Of a DNA stretch of 64,000 nucleotides, positions 7,198 through 18,200 are shown piece by piece. How positions within the stretch are numbered: the stretch's first letter is position 1; every line of letters starts with the position of its first letter. The stretch is from Frankia sp. QA3 (GTDB lineage Bacteria > Actinomycetota > Actinomycetes > Frankiales > Frankiaceae). The stretch covers positions 7,522,276-7,586,275 of the forward strand of contig NZ_CM001489.1 of assembly GCF_000262465.1 (NCBI RefSeq), read 5' to 3'. The position numbers and the translations under genes were made by a program. A model generated the notes under the pieces. The model made no database searches and had not been told where the DNA came from. It was given only the letters and a program-made list of their open reading frames with translations.

Positions 7198-8706
7198 ATG
7201 ATCGACCACGAGGTGCGGGTGCACCGCAGCGCGCAGTGGCTGAAACGGCCAGACCAGCTCGCCTGGAAGATCGCGGCGGTGGCGGGCGACCCGGTCGAGG
7301 TGCTGCCCGAGGTCGCCGAGACGGTCGTCAACCGGATCATCGACAATGCGGGGGTCGCGGCGGCGTCGCTGCGCCGCCCGCCGGTCGCCGCCGCCCGTGA
7401 CCAGGCGGTGCGCCACCCGGCCCCGCCCGGTCGGGCCGGGTCGACGGTGTTCGGCCTGCCGCCGGATGTCCGGGTGTCACCGGAGTGGGCGGCCTGGGCC
7501 AACGGTGTGGCCGTGCGGGAACTGGACTTCCACGACACGTTCCTCGCCGCCGACTACTCCCATCCCGGCGACAACATCCCGCCGATCCTCGCCGCCGCGC
7601 AGCACCTCGGCCTCGGCGGCCGGGACCTCGTCAGGGGGATCGTCACCGGCTACGAGATCCAGGTCGCCCTGGTCCGCGGGATCTGCCTGCACCAGCACCG
7701 GATCGACCACATCGCGCACCTCGGTCCGTCGGCCGCCGCCGGCCTCGGGACGCTGCTCGGCCTGCCCACCGAGGTCGTCTACCAGGCCGTGCAGCAGGCC
7801 CTGCACACCACGACGACCACGCGGCAGTCCCGCAAGGGGCAGATCTCCAGCTGGAAGGCGTACGCCCCGGCGTTCGCCGGGAAGGTCGCGATCGAGGCGG
7901 TGGACCGGGCGATGCGCGGGCAGGGCGCGCCGTCACCGGCCTACGAGGGCGAGGACGGCTTCGTCGCCTGGCTGCTCGACGGGCCGGACGCCCGCTACGT
8001 GGTGTCGCTGCCGGAGCCGGGGGAGGCCAGGCGGGGCATTCTCGACACCTACACCAAGGAGTACTCCGCCGAGTACCAGAGCCAGGCGCTCATCGACCTG
8101 GCCCGCCGGCTCGGCCCGCGCCTCGGGGACCTGACGAGGATCCGCCGGATCACCATCCACACCAGTCACCACACCCACCGGGTGATCGGCTCCGGCTCGG
8201 GTGACCCGCAGAAGTACTCGCCGACGGCCAGCCGGGAGACGCTCGACCACTCGATCCCCTACATCTTCGCCGTGGCGCTGCAGGACGGCGACTGGCACCA
8301 CGAGCGCTCCTACACCCCCGAGCGGGCGACCCGGCCCGACACCGTCGAGCTGTGGCAGAAGATCGTCACCGTCGAGGACGTCGAGTGGACGCGCCGCTAC
8401 CACTCGGCCGACCCGACCGAGAAGGCGTTCGGCGGTCGGGTCGTCGTCGAGGTCGACGACGGCGACACCGTCACCGACGAGATCGCCCTCGCCGACGCCC
8501 ACCCGCTCGGCGCCCGGCCGTTCGCCCGGCCCGACTACATCGCGAAGTTCCGCCGGCTGGCCGAGGGCGTGGTGTCCACCGAGGAGCAGGACCGCTTCCT
8601 CGACGTCGCCGTCCGGCTGCCCGAGCTCGCCGCCGACGAGCTCGGCGGGCTCACCCTGGTGCCCGAGTGGCCGCTGACCACCGACGAGACGGCGGGGCTG
8701 TTCTGA
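7198..8706 (+). CDS. prpD: MmgE/PrpD family protein, probable 2-methylcitrate dehydratase
   Basis: A 502-aa protein of usual length for PrpD. ATG 7198 starts [11 protein letters not shown]. Family hallmarks seen: [20 protein letters not shown] (the H-D and HPGDN substrate region), [35 protein letters not shown] and [12 protein letters not shown]. PrpD converts 2-methylcitrate to 2-methyl-cis-aconitate in propionate catabolism. The next gene, overlapping by one base (TGATG), is the partner lyase. No methylcitrate synthase (prpC) is nearby. Because other MmgE/PrpD members act on different substrates, the assignment leans on the neighbour. Confidence 0.88.
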   Translation: MIDHEVRVHRSAQWLKRPDQLAWKIAAVAGDPVEVLPEVAETVVNRIIDNAGVAAASLRRPPVAAARDQAVRHPAPPGRAGSTVFGLPPDVRVSPEWAAWANGVAVRELDFHDTFLAADYSHPGDNIPPILAAAQHLGLGGRDLVRGIVTGYEIQVALVRGICLHQHRIDHIAHLGPSAAAGLGTLLGLPTEVVYQAVQQALHTTTTTRQSRKGQISSWKAYAPAFAGKVAIEAVDRAMRGQGAPSPAYEGEDGFVAWLLDGPDARYVVSLPEPGEARRGILDTYTKEYSAEYQSQALIDLARRLGPRLGDLTRIRRITIHTSHHTHRVIGSGSGDPQKYSPTASRETLDHSIPYIFAVALQDGDWHHERSYTPERATRPDTVELWQKIVTVEDVEWTRRYHSADPTEKAFGGRVVVEVDDGDTVTDEIALADAHPLGARPFARPDYIAKFRRLAEGVVSTEEQDRFLDVAVRLPELAADELGGLTLVPEWPLTTDETAGLF

Positions 8707-9620
8707 TGCTGCACGCCCGTACCCCCGCCCACGCCCGGCGGGCCGCGCTGCGTTCCGCGCTGGCCTCGGGCCGGCTGTTGCGCTTCCCGGGGGCGTTCAA
8801 CCCGCTGTCCGCCGTCCTCATCACCGAGCTGGGCTTCGACGGGGTGTACGTCTCCGGCGCGGTGCTGTCCGCGGACCTGGCCCTGCCCGACATCGGCCTG
8901 ACGACGCTGACCGAGGTCGCCGGCCGGGCCGGGCAGATCGCCCGGGTCACCGACCTGCCGACGCTCGTCGACGCCGACACCGGCTTCGGCGAGCCGATGA
9001 ACGCCGCCCGCAGCGTCCAGATCCTCGAGGACGCCGGACTCGCCGGCTGCCACCTGGAGGACCAGGTCAACCCGAAGCGCTGCGGCCACCTCGACGGCAA
9101 GTCCGTCGTCGACACCGACGAGATGGTCCGCCGGATCCGGGCCGCCGTCGTCGCCCGCCGGGACGACAACTTCGTCCTGTGCGCCCGCACCGACGCCCGC
9201 GGCGTCGAGGGGCTCGACGCCGCGCTCGAGCGGGCCCGCGCCTACGTCGACGCCGGCGCCGACATGATCTTCCCCGAGGGGTTGGCGGACGCCGCCGAGT
9301 TCGCCGCCGTCCGCCGGGCCGTCGACGTGCCGATCCTCGCCAACATGACCGAGTTCGGCAAGAGCGAGCTGCTCACCGTCGCCACGCTGGAGTCGGTCGG
9401 GGTCAACGTCGTCATCTACCCGGTGACGCTGCTGCGCCTCGCCATGGGCGCCGTCGAGGACGGCCTGCGCCGCCTCGCCGCGGACGGCACCCAGGCCGGG
9501 CTCGTCGACCGGATGCAGCACCGGTCCCGGCTCTACGAACTGCTCGACTACGCCGCCTACAACACCTTCGACGACAGCGTCTTCACCTTCCGCAGCCCGG
9601 GATCGCCCGACGGCGGATGA
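8706..9620 (+). CDS. prpB: 2-methylisocitrate lyase (ICL/PEP mutase family)
   Basis: A 304-aa protein whose ATG overlaps the prpD stop by one base. It shows the superfamily barrel motifs: FPGAFNPLSAVLITELGFDG near the start, the metal-binding DADTGFGEP (residues 89-97), and the signature KRCGH (124-128) with catalytic C126, then CARTDARGVEG. PrpB cleaves 2-methylisocitrate to pyruvate and succinate. Length and KRCGH fit PrpB rather than PEP mutase or full-length isocitrate lyase. With prpD it forms a two-gene propionate-detoxifying unit. It ends 51 bp from a convergent gene. Confidence 0.9.
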   Translation: MLHARTPAHARRAALRSALASGRLLRFPGAFNPLSAVLITELGFDGVYVSGAVLSADLALPDIGLTTLTEVAGRAGQIARVTDLPTLVDADTGFGEPMNAARSVQILEDAGLAGCHLEDQVNPKRCGHLDGKSVVDTDEMVRRIRAAVVARRDDNFVLCARTDARGVEGLDAALERARAYVDAGADMIFPEGLADAAEFAAVRRAVDVPILANMTEFGKSELLTVATLESVGVNVVIYPVTLLRLAMGAVEDGLRRLAADGTQAGLVDRMQHRSRLYELLDYAAYNTFDDSVFTFRSPGSPDGG

Positions 9621-9650
9621 CCCTGGCCGGGGGGAGGGGCGCGGCGTGGC

Positions 9651-9670
9651 CGGCGCGGGCAGAGCCCGCC
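9651..9670. terminator. Short hairpin between convergent genes
   Basis: GCGGGC AGA GCCCGC plus flanking pairs lies between the stops of prpB and the VIT1-like gene. It is symmetric and could serve both strands. No T-run. Confidence 0.35.
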
Positions 9671-9671
9671 C

Positions 9672-10385
9672 TCAGGCGCCGGCGACGTCCGCCAGGAGGC
9701 CGACCAGGCCGGTCACGGCCATCGCCGCGCAGCCACCCAGCACGACCCGCAGCGTGGGGCGCAGCAGCGAGGTGCCCGCGGCGCGCGCCGCCAGCGCTCC
9801 CGCGACCGCCAGGCCCAGCACGGTCACCGCGACGATGAGCACGAGCCGGGCGGTGCCCGCGGGCGCCGCCATCCCGATGAACGGCACCAGCGCGCCGAGG
9901 GTGAAGCTGCCCGCCGACGCCGCCGCCGCCTGCGCGGGTCGGGCCTCGTTGGTCTCGTTGTGGCCGAGCTCGTCGCGCATGTGGGCGCCGAGGGCGTCGC
10001 GCTCGGTCAGCGCCTCGGCGACCTTCTCGGCCAGGTCGCGCGGCAGGCCGCGGCGCTCGTAGATGCCGACCAGCTCCGCGAACTCCGCCGCCGGGGTCGC
10101 CGCGAGCTCCGCCCGCTCCTGGGCGAGGTCGGCGCGTTCGACGTCGGCCTGGGCGCTGACCGACACGAACTCGCCGGCCGCCATGGACAGCGCCCCTGCC
10201 GTCAGCCCGGCGAGGCCCGCGGTCAGGATCGCGCCGCTCGACGCGCCGCTCGCCGCCACGCCGACGACGAGGCTGGAGGTGGACACCAGCCCGTCGTTCG
10301 CGCCGAGGACGGCCGCCCGCAGCCAGCCGGCCCGCTGCGCGCCGTGCCGCTCCCGGTGCCGGGTCGTCGTGCTCGCTGCCGCCAT
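9672..10385 (-). CDS. VIT1/CCC1 family metal (Fe2+/Mn2+) transporter
   Basis: A 237-aa membrane protein; ATG 10385 (MAAASTTTRH) is chosen, with ATG 10394 nine bases upstream equally possible. The family signature is clear: WLRAAVLGANDGLVSTSSLV at the N-terminus, then AGALSMAAGEFVSVSAQADVE in helix 2, followed by a charged cytosolic helical domain (ERADLAQERAEL... GAHMRDELG) carrying the Glu-rich metal-binding segment, and three more helices at the C-terminus. Members export ferrous iron or manganese from the cytosol. No iron-responsive box was recognised. Confidence 0.9.
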   Translation of the reverse strand: MAAASTTTRHRERHGAQRAGWLRAAVLGANDGLVSTSSLVVGVAASGASSGAILTAGLAGLTAGALSMAAGEFVSVSAQADVERADLAQERAELAATPAAEFAELVGIYERRGLPRDLAEKVAEALTERDALGAHMRDELGHNETNEARPAQAAAASAGSFTLGALVPFIGMAAPAGTARLVLIVAVTVLGLAVAGALAARAAGTSLLRPTLRVVLGGCAAMAVTGLVGLLADVAGA

Positions 10386-10516
10386 GCCGAGCATTCCAGC
10401 ACGGCCAAACCGGGCTGGACGAGCGCGAATGCCCTTCCTCACTGTGACAATCGCCCCGCTGGGCGGGGTCGGTCCGGCTCTGCCCACGTCGCCGCTCAGC
10501 GCGGTCGGCCCGCGCC

Positions 10517-10984
10517 TCAGCTCGCCGGCCGGCGGTCGAGCCAGGTCACGTACTGGCGCAGCCCCATGACCTCCCACAGCGTGTGGCGGCTCCAGCCGCC
10601 GCCGTCGTGCAACCGGGCGTGGTGGGCGACCATCCGCAGCCCCTGCCCGCCGGCCGACTCGGGCCGTAGGGCGGCACCGAGGGTCACCACCGGCGAGTCC
10701 CAGCCGACCGCCGACCGTTCGATCCGCAGTTGGCGGCCGATGAGGAACGCCAGCCGGGTCCGCGCCGGCGGCTGCTGGCGCGGGTGCACGGTGACGGATC
10801 CGACGTGCGGCCAGGTGGCGACGTCCACCGCGGCCCGCAGCAGCGCGCCCGGTTCCACCGGCACGAAGTCGACCTCGATGCACTCCTCGCCGACCGGGCC
10901 GGCGAGAACGAGGCCGTCGGTGTCCGGCAGCACCAGGGCCGGCAGGTCGGCGCCCTCGATCTCCCATTCCGTGCCGGCGGTCAT
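10517..10984 (-). CDS. Putative regulator, weakly like RsbW-type ATP-binding proteins
   Basis: A 155-aa soluble protein; ATG 10984 (MTAGTEWEIEG) is chosen because upstream codons look non-coding, although the frame is open to 11266. The C-terminal part (GGQGLRMVAHHARLHDGGGW followed by SRHTLWEVM) resembles the G2 box and final strand of RsbW-like anti-sigma kinases, but the N box with catalytic Glu/Asn is not visible, so ATP binding is doubtful. No transmembrane segment. It may be a degenerate member or an unrelated family. Orientation is the same as the VIT1 gene, 131 bp away. Confidence 0.5.
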   Translation of the reverse strand: MTAGTEWEIEGADLPALVLPDTDGLVLAGPVGEECIEVDFVPVEPGALLRAAVDVATWPHVGSVTVHPRQQPPARTRLAFLIGRQLRIERSAVGWDSPVVTLGAALRPESAGGQGLRMVAHHARLHDGGGWSRHTLWEVMGLRQYVTWLDRRPAS

Positions 10985-11498
10985 GCCGGCCGGCCGCGAC
11001 TGTGGGAGTGGTCGTGTCGACGGGTCACCTCCAGCATTCTGCCGATCGGTCGCCGTCCCATTCGTCACCTTTCGTAAAGTGCGTATCGAGCATGGCAAAC
11101 GTCGGACGGCCGTCCCAAGGGGGAAAACCCGGTGGGTGGCTTCTCCCGGCCGAGATGATCCGTTTCTCGTTCCGCTCGGCCGGCCCCGGCGGGTCGGCGC
11201 CCGAGTGGCGGATCGGCTGGCCTCTCGGCTGTTCCGGGCCCCCCGACCGCACGGAAGACGCCCCACCCGATATCACTCGCTGTCACCGCCAGGCCGATTC
11301 CGGCCCGAGCGCACCGGGCTCGCCGGGCTCGCCGCCACGGATCGATTCCGCTGCCCCGGCCGGGCCCGGCGGCGCCGGAACACCGGCCGGAATCGGCCCG
11401 GTGCACACCGATCCGGCCGATGCTGACATCGTCGGTCCCGCAGGGTGAACAATAGATACGACACCGTTTCGCGCTGAGGATGCCGGGGTGATATCGCC
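10985..11498. other. Gene-poor intergenic stretch
   Basis: Several frames are open on the plus strand (for example from ATG 11092 to 11448) but they are Pro/Gly-rich with no recognisable domain, no ribosome-binding site and no conserved look. TAGATA at 11452-11457 may be a -10 element for the next gene. Nothing else seen. Confidence 0.4.
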
Positions 11499-12170
11499 GT
11501 GTCCCGTCACGACCCGAAGCAGTCTGGCCCGAATCGGTCTGGTGCGGCCCCGGCCCCCGTCGGCCCCAGCAACCCGTACGAGCAGAGCTGGGTGGCCGGC
11601 GCCGACCTGGGCAACGCGCTCGCCGCCGGGTGGCGGCCCCGGCCGCAACCCACCGCCATCGCGCTGGCACCCGGCGAGGTCGTGCTGGCGCAGGGGGCCG
11701 TCCGCCGCTGGCAGTACATCGGCCAGGACGTCACGTACAACCAGGGTTTCTTCGTCGCGTTCGGCAGCCCGTTGCTGGTGGGGGCGTCCCTGCTCGGCAG
11801 CGTCCTGTACAACGGCAGCCAGCGCCGCCGGGCCGAGGCGGCCGCGGCGGTCCAGTGGCGCCCCACCGCCACCGGCCAGCTCTTCCTGACCAATCACCGG
11901 ATCGCGCTGGGTCTGTCCTCCGGCTGGCTCGACATCGCCTACCCGTACCTGCGCGCCTCCTCCGTGGACGGGATCGGCATGATCGTCATGGTGGACGGCC
12001 AGCCCCCGGTCCGGCTGGAGGTATGGCCCCCGCACTGGTTCTTCGTCCTGATGCGGTTCCTGGCCTACGGCGAGACGGTTCAGGTCGACGTCCCGCCGCA
12101 CCTGCGCTCCCCGGCTCCCCTCGACGCCGGGCCCGGCGGGGCACCCAACAGCGGGGCTCCCGGCGCCTGA
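11499..12170 (+). CDS. Hypothetical protein with GRAM/PH-like domain
   Basis: A 223-aa protein starting at GTG 11499 with GGGGTG 9 bases upstream. The N-terminal 50 residues are Pro-rich. Residues about 56-190 show a GRAM/PH-like pattern: LAPGEVVLAQGAVRRWQYIG, a short hydrophobic stretch (FGSPLLVGASLLGSVLYNG), then WRPTATGQLFLTNHRIALGL and a terminal helix after WPPHWFFVLMRFLAYG. TxxRI plus the preceding beta-strand is typical of PH-like lipid- or protein-binding folds. It lies 126 bp upstream of the giant TIR-Hsp90-like gene in the same direction and could be its partner, but that is inference from position only. Confidence 0.6.
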   Translation: MSRHDPKQSGPNRSGAAPAPVGPSNPYEQSWVAGADLGNALAAGWRPRPQPTAIALAPGEVVLAQGAVRRWQYIGQDVTYNQGFFVAFGSPLLVGASLLGSVLYNGSQRRRAEAAAAVQWRPTATGQLFLTNHRIALGLSSGWLDIAYPYLRASSVDGIGMIVMVDGQPPVRLEVWPPHWFFVLMRFLAYGETVQVDVPPHLRSPAPLDAGPGGAPNSGAPGA

Positions 12171-12296
12171 GGCGGCGTCGCGCCGTTCCTCCCCGCCCCC
12201 TGAACGTCTCCCCGCCACTGCGAAGAGGCGGCTTCGTCAAGGCTGAGCGGTGTGCGTCGGGCGACCGATCTGATGCCTTGTGTAACAATTTGTGGG

Positions 12297-15200
12297 ATGG
12301 GTATCGGGGGATGGGACCGGCCGCACACCGACGGCCGGTGGGATTTCTTCATTTCCTACACCGCGCGGGACCGGGACTGGGCGGAGTGGATCGCCTGGCA
12401 GCTCGAGGCCGCGGACTTCCGGGTGCTCGTGCAGGCCTGGGACATGGTGGCGGGTTCCAACTGGTCCGCCGCCATGCAGGACGGCATCCGGTACAGCACC
12501 CGCACGCTGGCGGTCCTCTCCGCCGCCTACCTGGATTCGGTCTACGGCGAGCAGGAGTGGCAGGCCGCGTTCGTCGCCGATCCGCACGGCGCGGCCCGCC
12601 GCCTGCTCCCGGTGCGGATCGAGGACTGCCCGCGCCCCGGTGTGCTCGGCTCCAGGGTTTCCGTCGACCTGTTCGGCCTGGCGGCGCACGGCGCCCGCGA
12701 CGCCCTCCTCAACGCCGTCCAGGCCGCGATCTCCGGCCGGGCGAAGCCTCCCGCCGAGCCGCATTTCCCCGGCGGCGGACCCATCCCGCCGAAAGCCCCG
12801 GGCGCCCGCCGTGCGCCGTTCTTTCCCGGCTTCCCGGACGGCGCCTCGACCGCCTCGACCGCCTCGACCGCACGGTCGGGGGCGGCGGCGCCGACGAGGT
12901 CGGAGCCCGCGACGGCGGGGGAGTGCCGCGCACTGCTCATCGGCGTGCCCGGTTACGACGGGGAGGGCCTGCCCGCGGCGCCGTGGCTCGCGCCGCTCGT
13001 GGACGCCACGGCCGAGGCGCTGGAGCGGGTCGGTTATCGGGCGGACGTCCACGACCGGTCGCGGCTCGGCGCGAGTGCGATCAAGTCGGCGATCCACGCC
13101 TTCCTGCGCGACGCGGCGCCCGACGACACGCTGCTGCTGGTCCTGGCCGGCCACGGGGTCCACCACGACGGCCGCGACTTCCTCGTCCCCGCCGACGCCG
13201 ATCTCGATTACCAGCCGTTCTGGGATCTGTGCGTGCCCCTCGACTGGTCCGCGACGATCTCCCGCAGTGCCGCCGGCCGGGTGCTGGTGCTCGTCGATGC
13301 CGCCGACGACTTCGCCGCCGACGACTTCGCCGCCGACGACTTCGCCGCCGACGACTTCGCCGCCGACGACTTCGCCGCCGACGACTTCGCCGACGACGAG
13401 GTGCGGGCGGCCGCGACCGGTGACGGCTGGGCCGCGGGGCGCCTCGCCACCGCTGCGGGCACCGACGTCGCCTACCTGATCCGGGAGTCGCCGCACCCGG
13501 GCGGCGGATCGCCGTTGCTGCGGGCCCTGCTGGACGTCCTGGCCACCCCCTCGGTCCCGGCCGACGTGCAGACGCTCGAGGAGACGCTGCGCCACCGCCT
13601 GGCCGCCGCCGGTCCGGGCGCTTCCGGGACCGGACCGGCGCCCTGCACGCTGCGGTCGGTCCTGCACTGCGACCCGCGCGCGTTTCGCCCCTTCCCGGCC
13701 GCGGCCTCCCCGGGCTCCCCGGCGTCCCCGGAGCATCCCTGGCGACGTGCCGCCGACCGGCACGTCGCGTGGACGCTCATGGCGAACAGTCCGGCCGCCG
13801 AGGAGCTGCGGACGGCGACCGTCGATCTCGTCGGCCGCCTCGGCGCCGCGCGTGACCACGCCGCCGCCGGACTGCAGGCCGATCCCTGGCTCGACCAGAT
13901 GCTCGCGCTCCGGCTGATGAAGCGGATCGAGTTCCTGGTCCGTCGGCTGCCCGCCGACCCGCCGCCGCTCTCACCGGCCGAGGCCGCCCTGCTGATCGTG
14001 GTGCCGTTCCTGCACGAAACCCTGTGGACGACCCTGGTCGCACGGGCGTCGATCGCCCATCCCGGCGGACCCGGGTCGGGTGATCGGCTGGCCGGTGGGG
14101 ACGAGGCCGACCAGACGGAGTTCGAGAACTTCACCAGGTTGCACCCGCGGCTGCTGCGGCGCATCGACCGGACCCGCCGCACCGGCGACACCGGCGCCGC
14201 AGAGGCCATCGGGTGGTGGCTCGCGCACCGCTGGGTGGCCCGGCGGCCGGCGTCCTACACGGGGCCGGCGCTCGCCGGCCTGCTCGTCGGGCTCGACCCC
14301 GACACACCCGCCGGCGAGGTGTTCACCGCCTCGCGGGCGAGCGCGCTGCTCACCGCGGTGCGCGCCGATCCCGCCCATCTGAACCGACCCGGCCAGCCCG
14401 CGGCGCTGCGCGATCTGGTGACGGTGGCACCCGCGACCGGGGACGAGATGACCCTGCGGGAACGCCTCGTCGGCTACCTGGTGACCGTGGGCCAGCGGAT
14501 GGCCCTCGAACCCGCCGCGCTGCCGGACGTCATCGTCGAACACCTCGGCGTGGGTGACCCGGTCGATCTCGGCCTGCTGGGCGAGACCATCCGCGGGGCG
14601 CAGTGGCAGCACCGGGGCCGCTCGGGCCGGGCCCTGTCCGCCCGCTGCCAGCACCAGGCCGTCCAGGTCGCCCTGGAACGCCACACCGCCGAGCTCGACA
14701 GCCTGCTCGCCGAGGCGCACCGCGCCGCTGGGGAGATCCCGGCGCTGGCCTATCTGCCCACCCACGCGACCGCCGAGGCGGTGCGGGCCGTCGAGGTCGA
14801 CGGGCGGCCCGTCTACAGCTCGGCGGGCGCGCAGTTCCGGCTGGCCGAGGACAAGGTCCAGGAGCTGCTCATGGGCGAGCAGCTCTACACCGACCGAGGG
14901 CTGGCGATTCGCGAGCTCTACCAGAACGCCCTCGACGCCTGCCGCTACCGGCGCGCCCGCGAGCAGTACCTGGCCCGCACCGCCGGACGGGCGACCGCGT
15001 GGACCGGGCGGATCACCTTCGCCCAGGGGTTCGAGCCGGATGGCGGCGCCTACCTCGAATGCCGCGACAACGGCATCGGCATGGGGCTGCGTGAGCTCAC
15101 CGACGTCTTCGCCGAGGCCGGCACCCGTTCGGTGGACCTGCCCGAGGTCGTCGAGGAGATGGTCGCCTGGAAGTCCTGCGACCCGCCGATCGAGTTCCAC

Positions 15201-18200
15201 CCCAACAGCCGCTTCGGCGTCGGCGTGCTGTCCTACTTCATGATCGCCGATGAGATCACGATCGAGACCTGCCGGCTCGGCCCGGACGGCCAGCCGGGCG
15301 ACCGCCTGCGGGTCACGATCGCCGGGCCGGGAAATCTCTTCCGGGTCCAGAATCTCGGCTCCGGCAGCGCCGCGGGTACCAGCGTGCGGCTGCACCTGAG
15401 CCGCGAGGCGGGCAAGGCGGCGGTGAGCTGCGTCGACATGCTTCGTCGCATCCTGTGGGTCGCCGAGTTCGAGACGGAGGCCAGCGAGGGCCTCGCCCGC
15501 GCGCACTGGTCCCCGGGCGAGCTTGCCGACTCCGCCCCCGTAGGTGACGACGACCCGCTGGCCGGCGCCCAGATCCGCCGCTGGACGGCGCCGGTCGTCC
15601 CGGCAGGTGACGGCATCTGGTGGGCCAACGGCCCAGGCGCCGTCCTCGCCGACGGCCTGTGGGTGGGCCGGGTGGTGTTCGGCCTCGTCGTGAACCTCAC
15701 CGGCGAGCTCACGCCGGAGCTCTCGGTCGACCGCAACGAGATCCGGGAGCTCGTCAACGAGGCGGCGATCGACGACTGGATCACGACCGCGGTGCCGACC
15801 CTGCTGGCCGCGGGCGCCTTCGACATCACCCAGGAGTGGCTGTCCGCTCTGGCTCGCGACCTGCCACTGGTCGCGGACGCCGTCCTGCGGGCGCTGCTCG
15901 CGATCCCGGGCAGGACGTGGCCGGCGGTCGGTGGGGCGGTGGTCCCCGTCGAGCGGGTGGGGTGCTTCCCCCTCGACGGCGAGCTTCTGCCGCCCGCGGC
16001 GCACGCCCGTGTCAGCTCCGGGTTCGGCTACTGGTCGATACCCGATTCGATCATCTTCCGCCGGCTTGCGGCCTGGTCCGCCGCGGGTGGCGCGTTCGCG
16101 CCCGATTCCCCGTCCCTGCCGAGCGACTTCGTGTTGGCCGGCTGGTGGAGCGGCCGCTTCCTCGCCACCGACCCGGAGGTCCGAACCACCCTGATCCTGT
16201 TCCTCGCGGGTCTCCTTCGGCGTCCGACCGCGGAGATCGTCAAGCGCCTACGAGGGCTGGGCCTTCTTCCGATCGCGGGACGGTCCGTGACGGTGCCGGA
16301 GGTTACGCGGGCGGATCTTCTCCTGGTCACCGTCGATCTGGATGGTCGGTATCCGCCTTACTGGAGCGCGGTGCCGCTTGGCCACGCCATGCTGGCCGCC
16401 CAGCGCCTCGGACTCGACCTCGCGGAGTCCATCCGGCGATTCCGCGTTCTCGGCGTGGAGACCTTCCCATCCGGCAGGTCCGTGCCGGCGATGCACCCCT
16501 TCGATCTCGTGCTGCTGAGCAGAGGCCTGACCGGTCGAGCGCCGTGGTTGGGCACCGGGCGGGTCCGGCTGTCCCACGTGCTGCGCGCCGCCCTGCACAC
16601 CGACCAGCCCGCGCCCGCCATTCGCGATCGGCTCAGAACGCTCGGCTACCGAGCGCCAGCGCTCTCGCCCGAGGCCGCCAGGTCGTCCGGGATCGAGGCT
16701 GCGCAGATCTTCAACCTCGACGAGAACGGCAGTCTCGATCAGCGACCGGTGCCGGCCGGATTCGTGCTCATGGCGGCGGTGCGGACGGCGGCGCGGCCGT
16801 CGGAGGTCGCGCACCTGCTCGCTGAGCTTGGGTTTCCGGTCGCCCTGAGCGGGAGCCGGCTCGGTCACCTCGGCGAGCAGGAGCCCGAGATCTTCCGGGG
16901 GGACGCGGGCGGGACCTTCGTACAGGTGGGGGTGCCCGTTTCCCGGCTGGCCGTGTGGCGAACCGCGCAGGAGACGTCCCGGCCGGCCCACGAGGTCGCC
17001 TCGCTGCTGCGCAAGTGTGGCTTCGCCGTGGCGGACATCGACGGCCGCGCTGACGCCGACGTCCGGGCGGTCACCGGTACGGACGACGGGTGGTTGCGGC
17101 GCCTCGTCGACCGGCGCCCGCTCGGGCCCGTCCACGTGCTCGCCCTCGCCGCTTCGCTGAACCGGACGCCGGCGGACACGGCGCGCCTCCTGGACGGCCT
17201 TGGCATCGGTGTGCCCGAGCTGACCGATGTCGTCCTGACGATGGAGGACGCGATCCTGTTCAGCCGCAGCCTCGACAGCGCGCAGATGTCGCTGCAGCCG
17301 CGCCAGGACGAGCTCTTTCCGATCGCCCACCTGCTCGCGGCCGCGAACCGACTGCGGCGGGACCCCGAGGAGCTCGCCGCTCGCGTCCGGCATCTCGGCG
17401 TCGCGGTCGCCGATCCGATGGGATGGGACGCCTCTCCTATCGACATCGAGGATGCCGTCTTGCTCGCCCGCGATGTCACGCTCGATGGGCCGTGGTTGCC
17501 GGACGGTCCCGTCCCCACGGCCCACCTGCTCATGGCCGCGGCCCTCACCGGCCGATCCCCGGCTGACGTTGCGCGCCGGCTTGGCTCCCTCGGCTTCGTG
17601 ACCGAGCCGATACCCCACGTCGCGCCCGCGGGCGAGGACACCCGGCTCCTGGTGGATCTGCTCGATCTCGCCGATCCGTTGACCGCAGAGCCAGTCTGGA
17701 GCGCTCCCAGTCGAGCGGCACTGCTCGCTGCCGCGTGCATGACCCGCCGCAAGCCACGTGATCTGGCGCGGTGGCTGGTCGAACTCGGGCTTCCTGCATA
17801 CGGAACCGGACCTTTCAACGAGGACTGGAACCGGGACCTCGATGTAGTCGTGGACAGTGATGATCTCGACCTGCTGAGCCTGGAGATCGATGCGCAGGGG
17901 CCCTGGCTCACCGACGGACCCGTGCCCTACGGCCACCTGCTGGCCGTCGCCGGGCACACCGGCCGCAGGCCAAGGGATCTCGCTGCCCGCCTGCGGGAGC
18001 TGGGACTGCGTGGGGTGCCCGGGTTCCCCGACGTTCCCGACGTGGATGCCGTGGACATCATCCTTCTTGCCCGGGAGCTGACCGGGGAGCCGCCCTGGCT
18101 GCCGGGCAGGCACGTGCTGTCGCGGGCGCATCTGCTCCACGCGGCCTGCGTGCTCGGGTGCGACGTGGCCGAGGTCCGCGAGCGGTACGTCCGGCTCGGC

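Noticed and set aside
11092-11448. Plus-strand ORF beginning MANVGRPSQGG
   Set aside because: Pro/Gly/Ser-rich, no domain, no Shine-Dalgarno or leaderless -10 at the right spacing.
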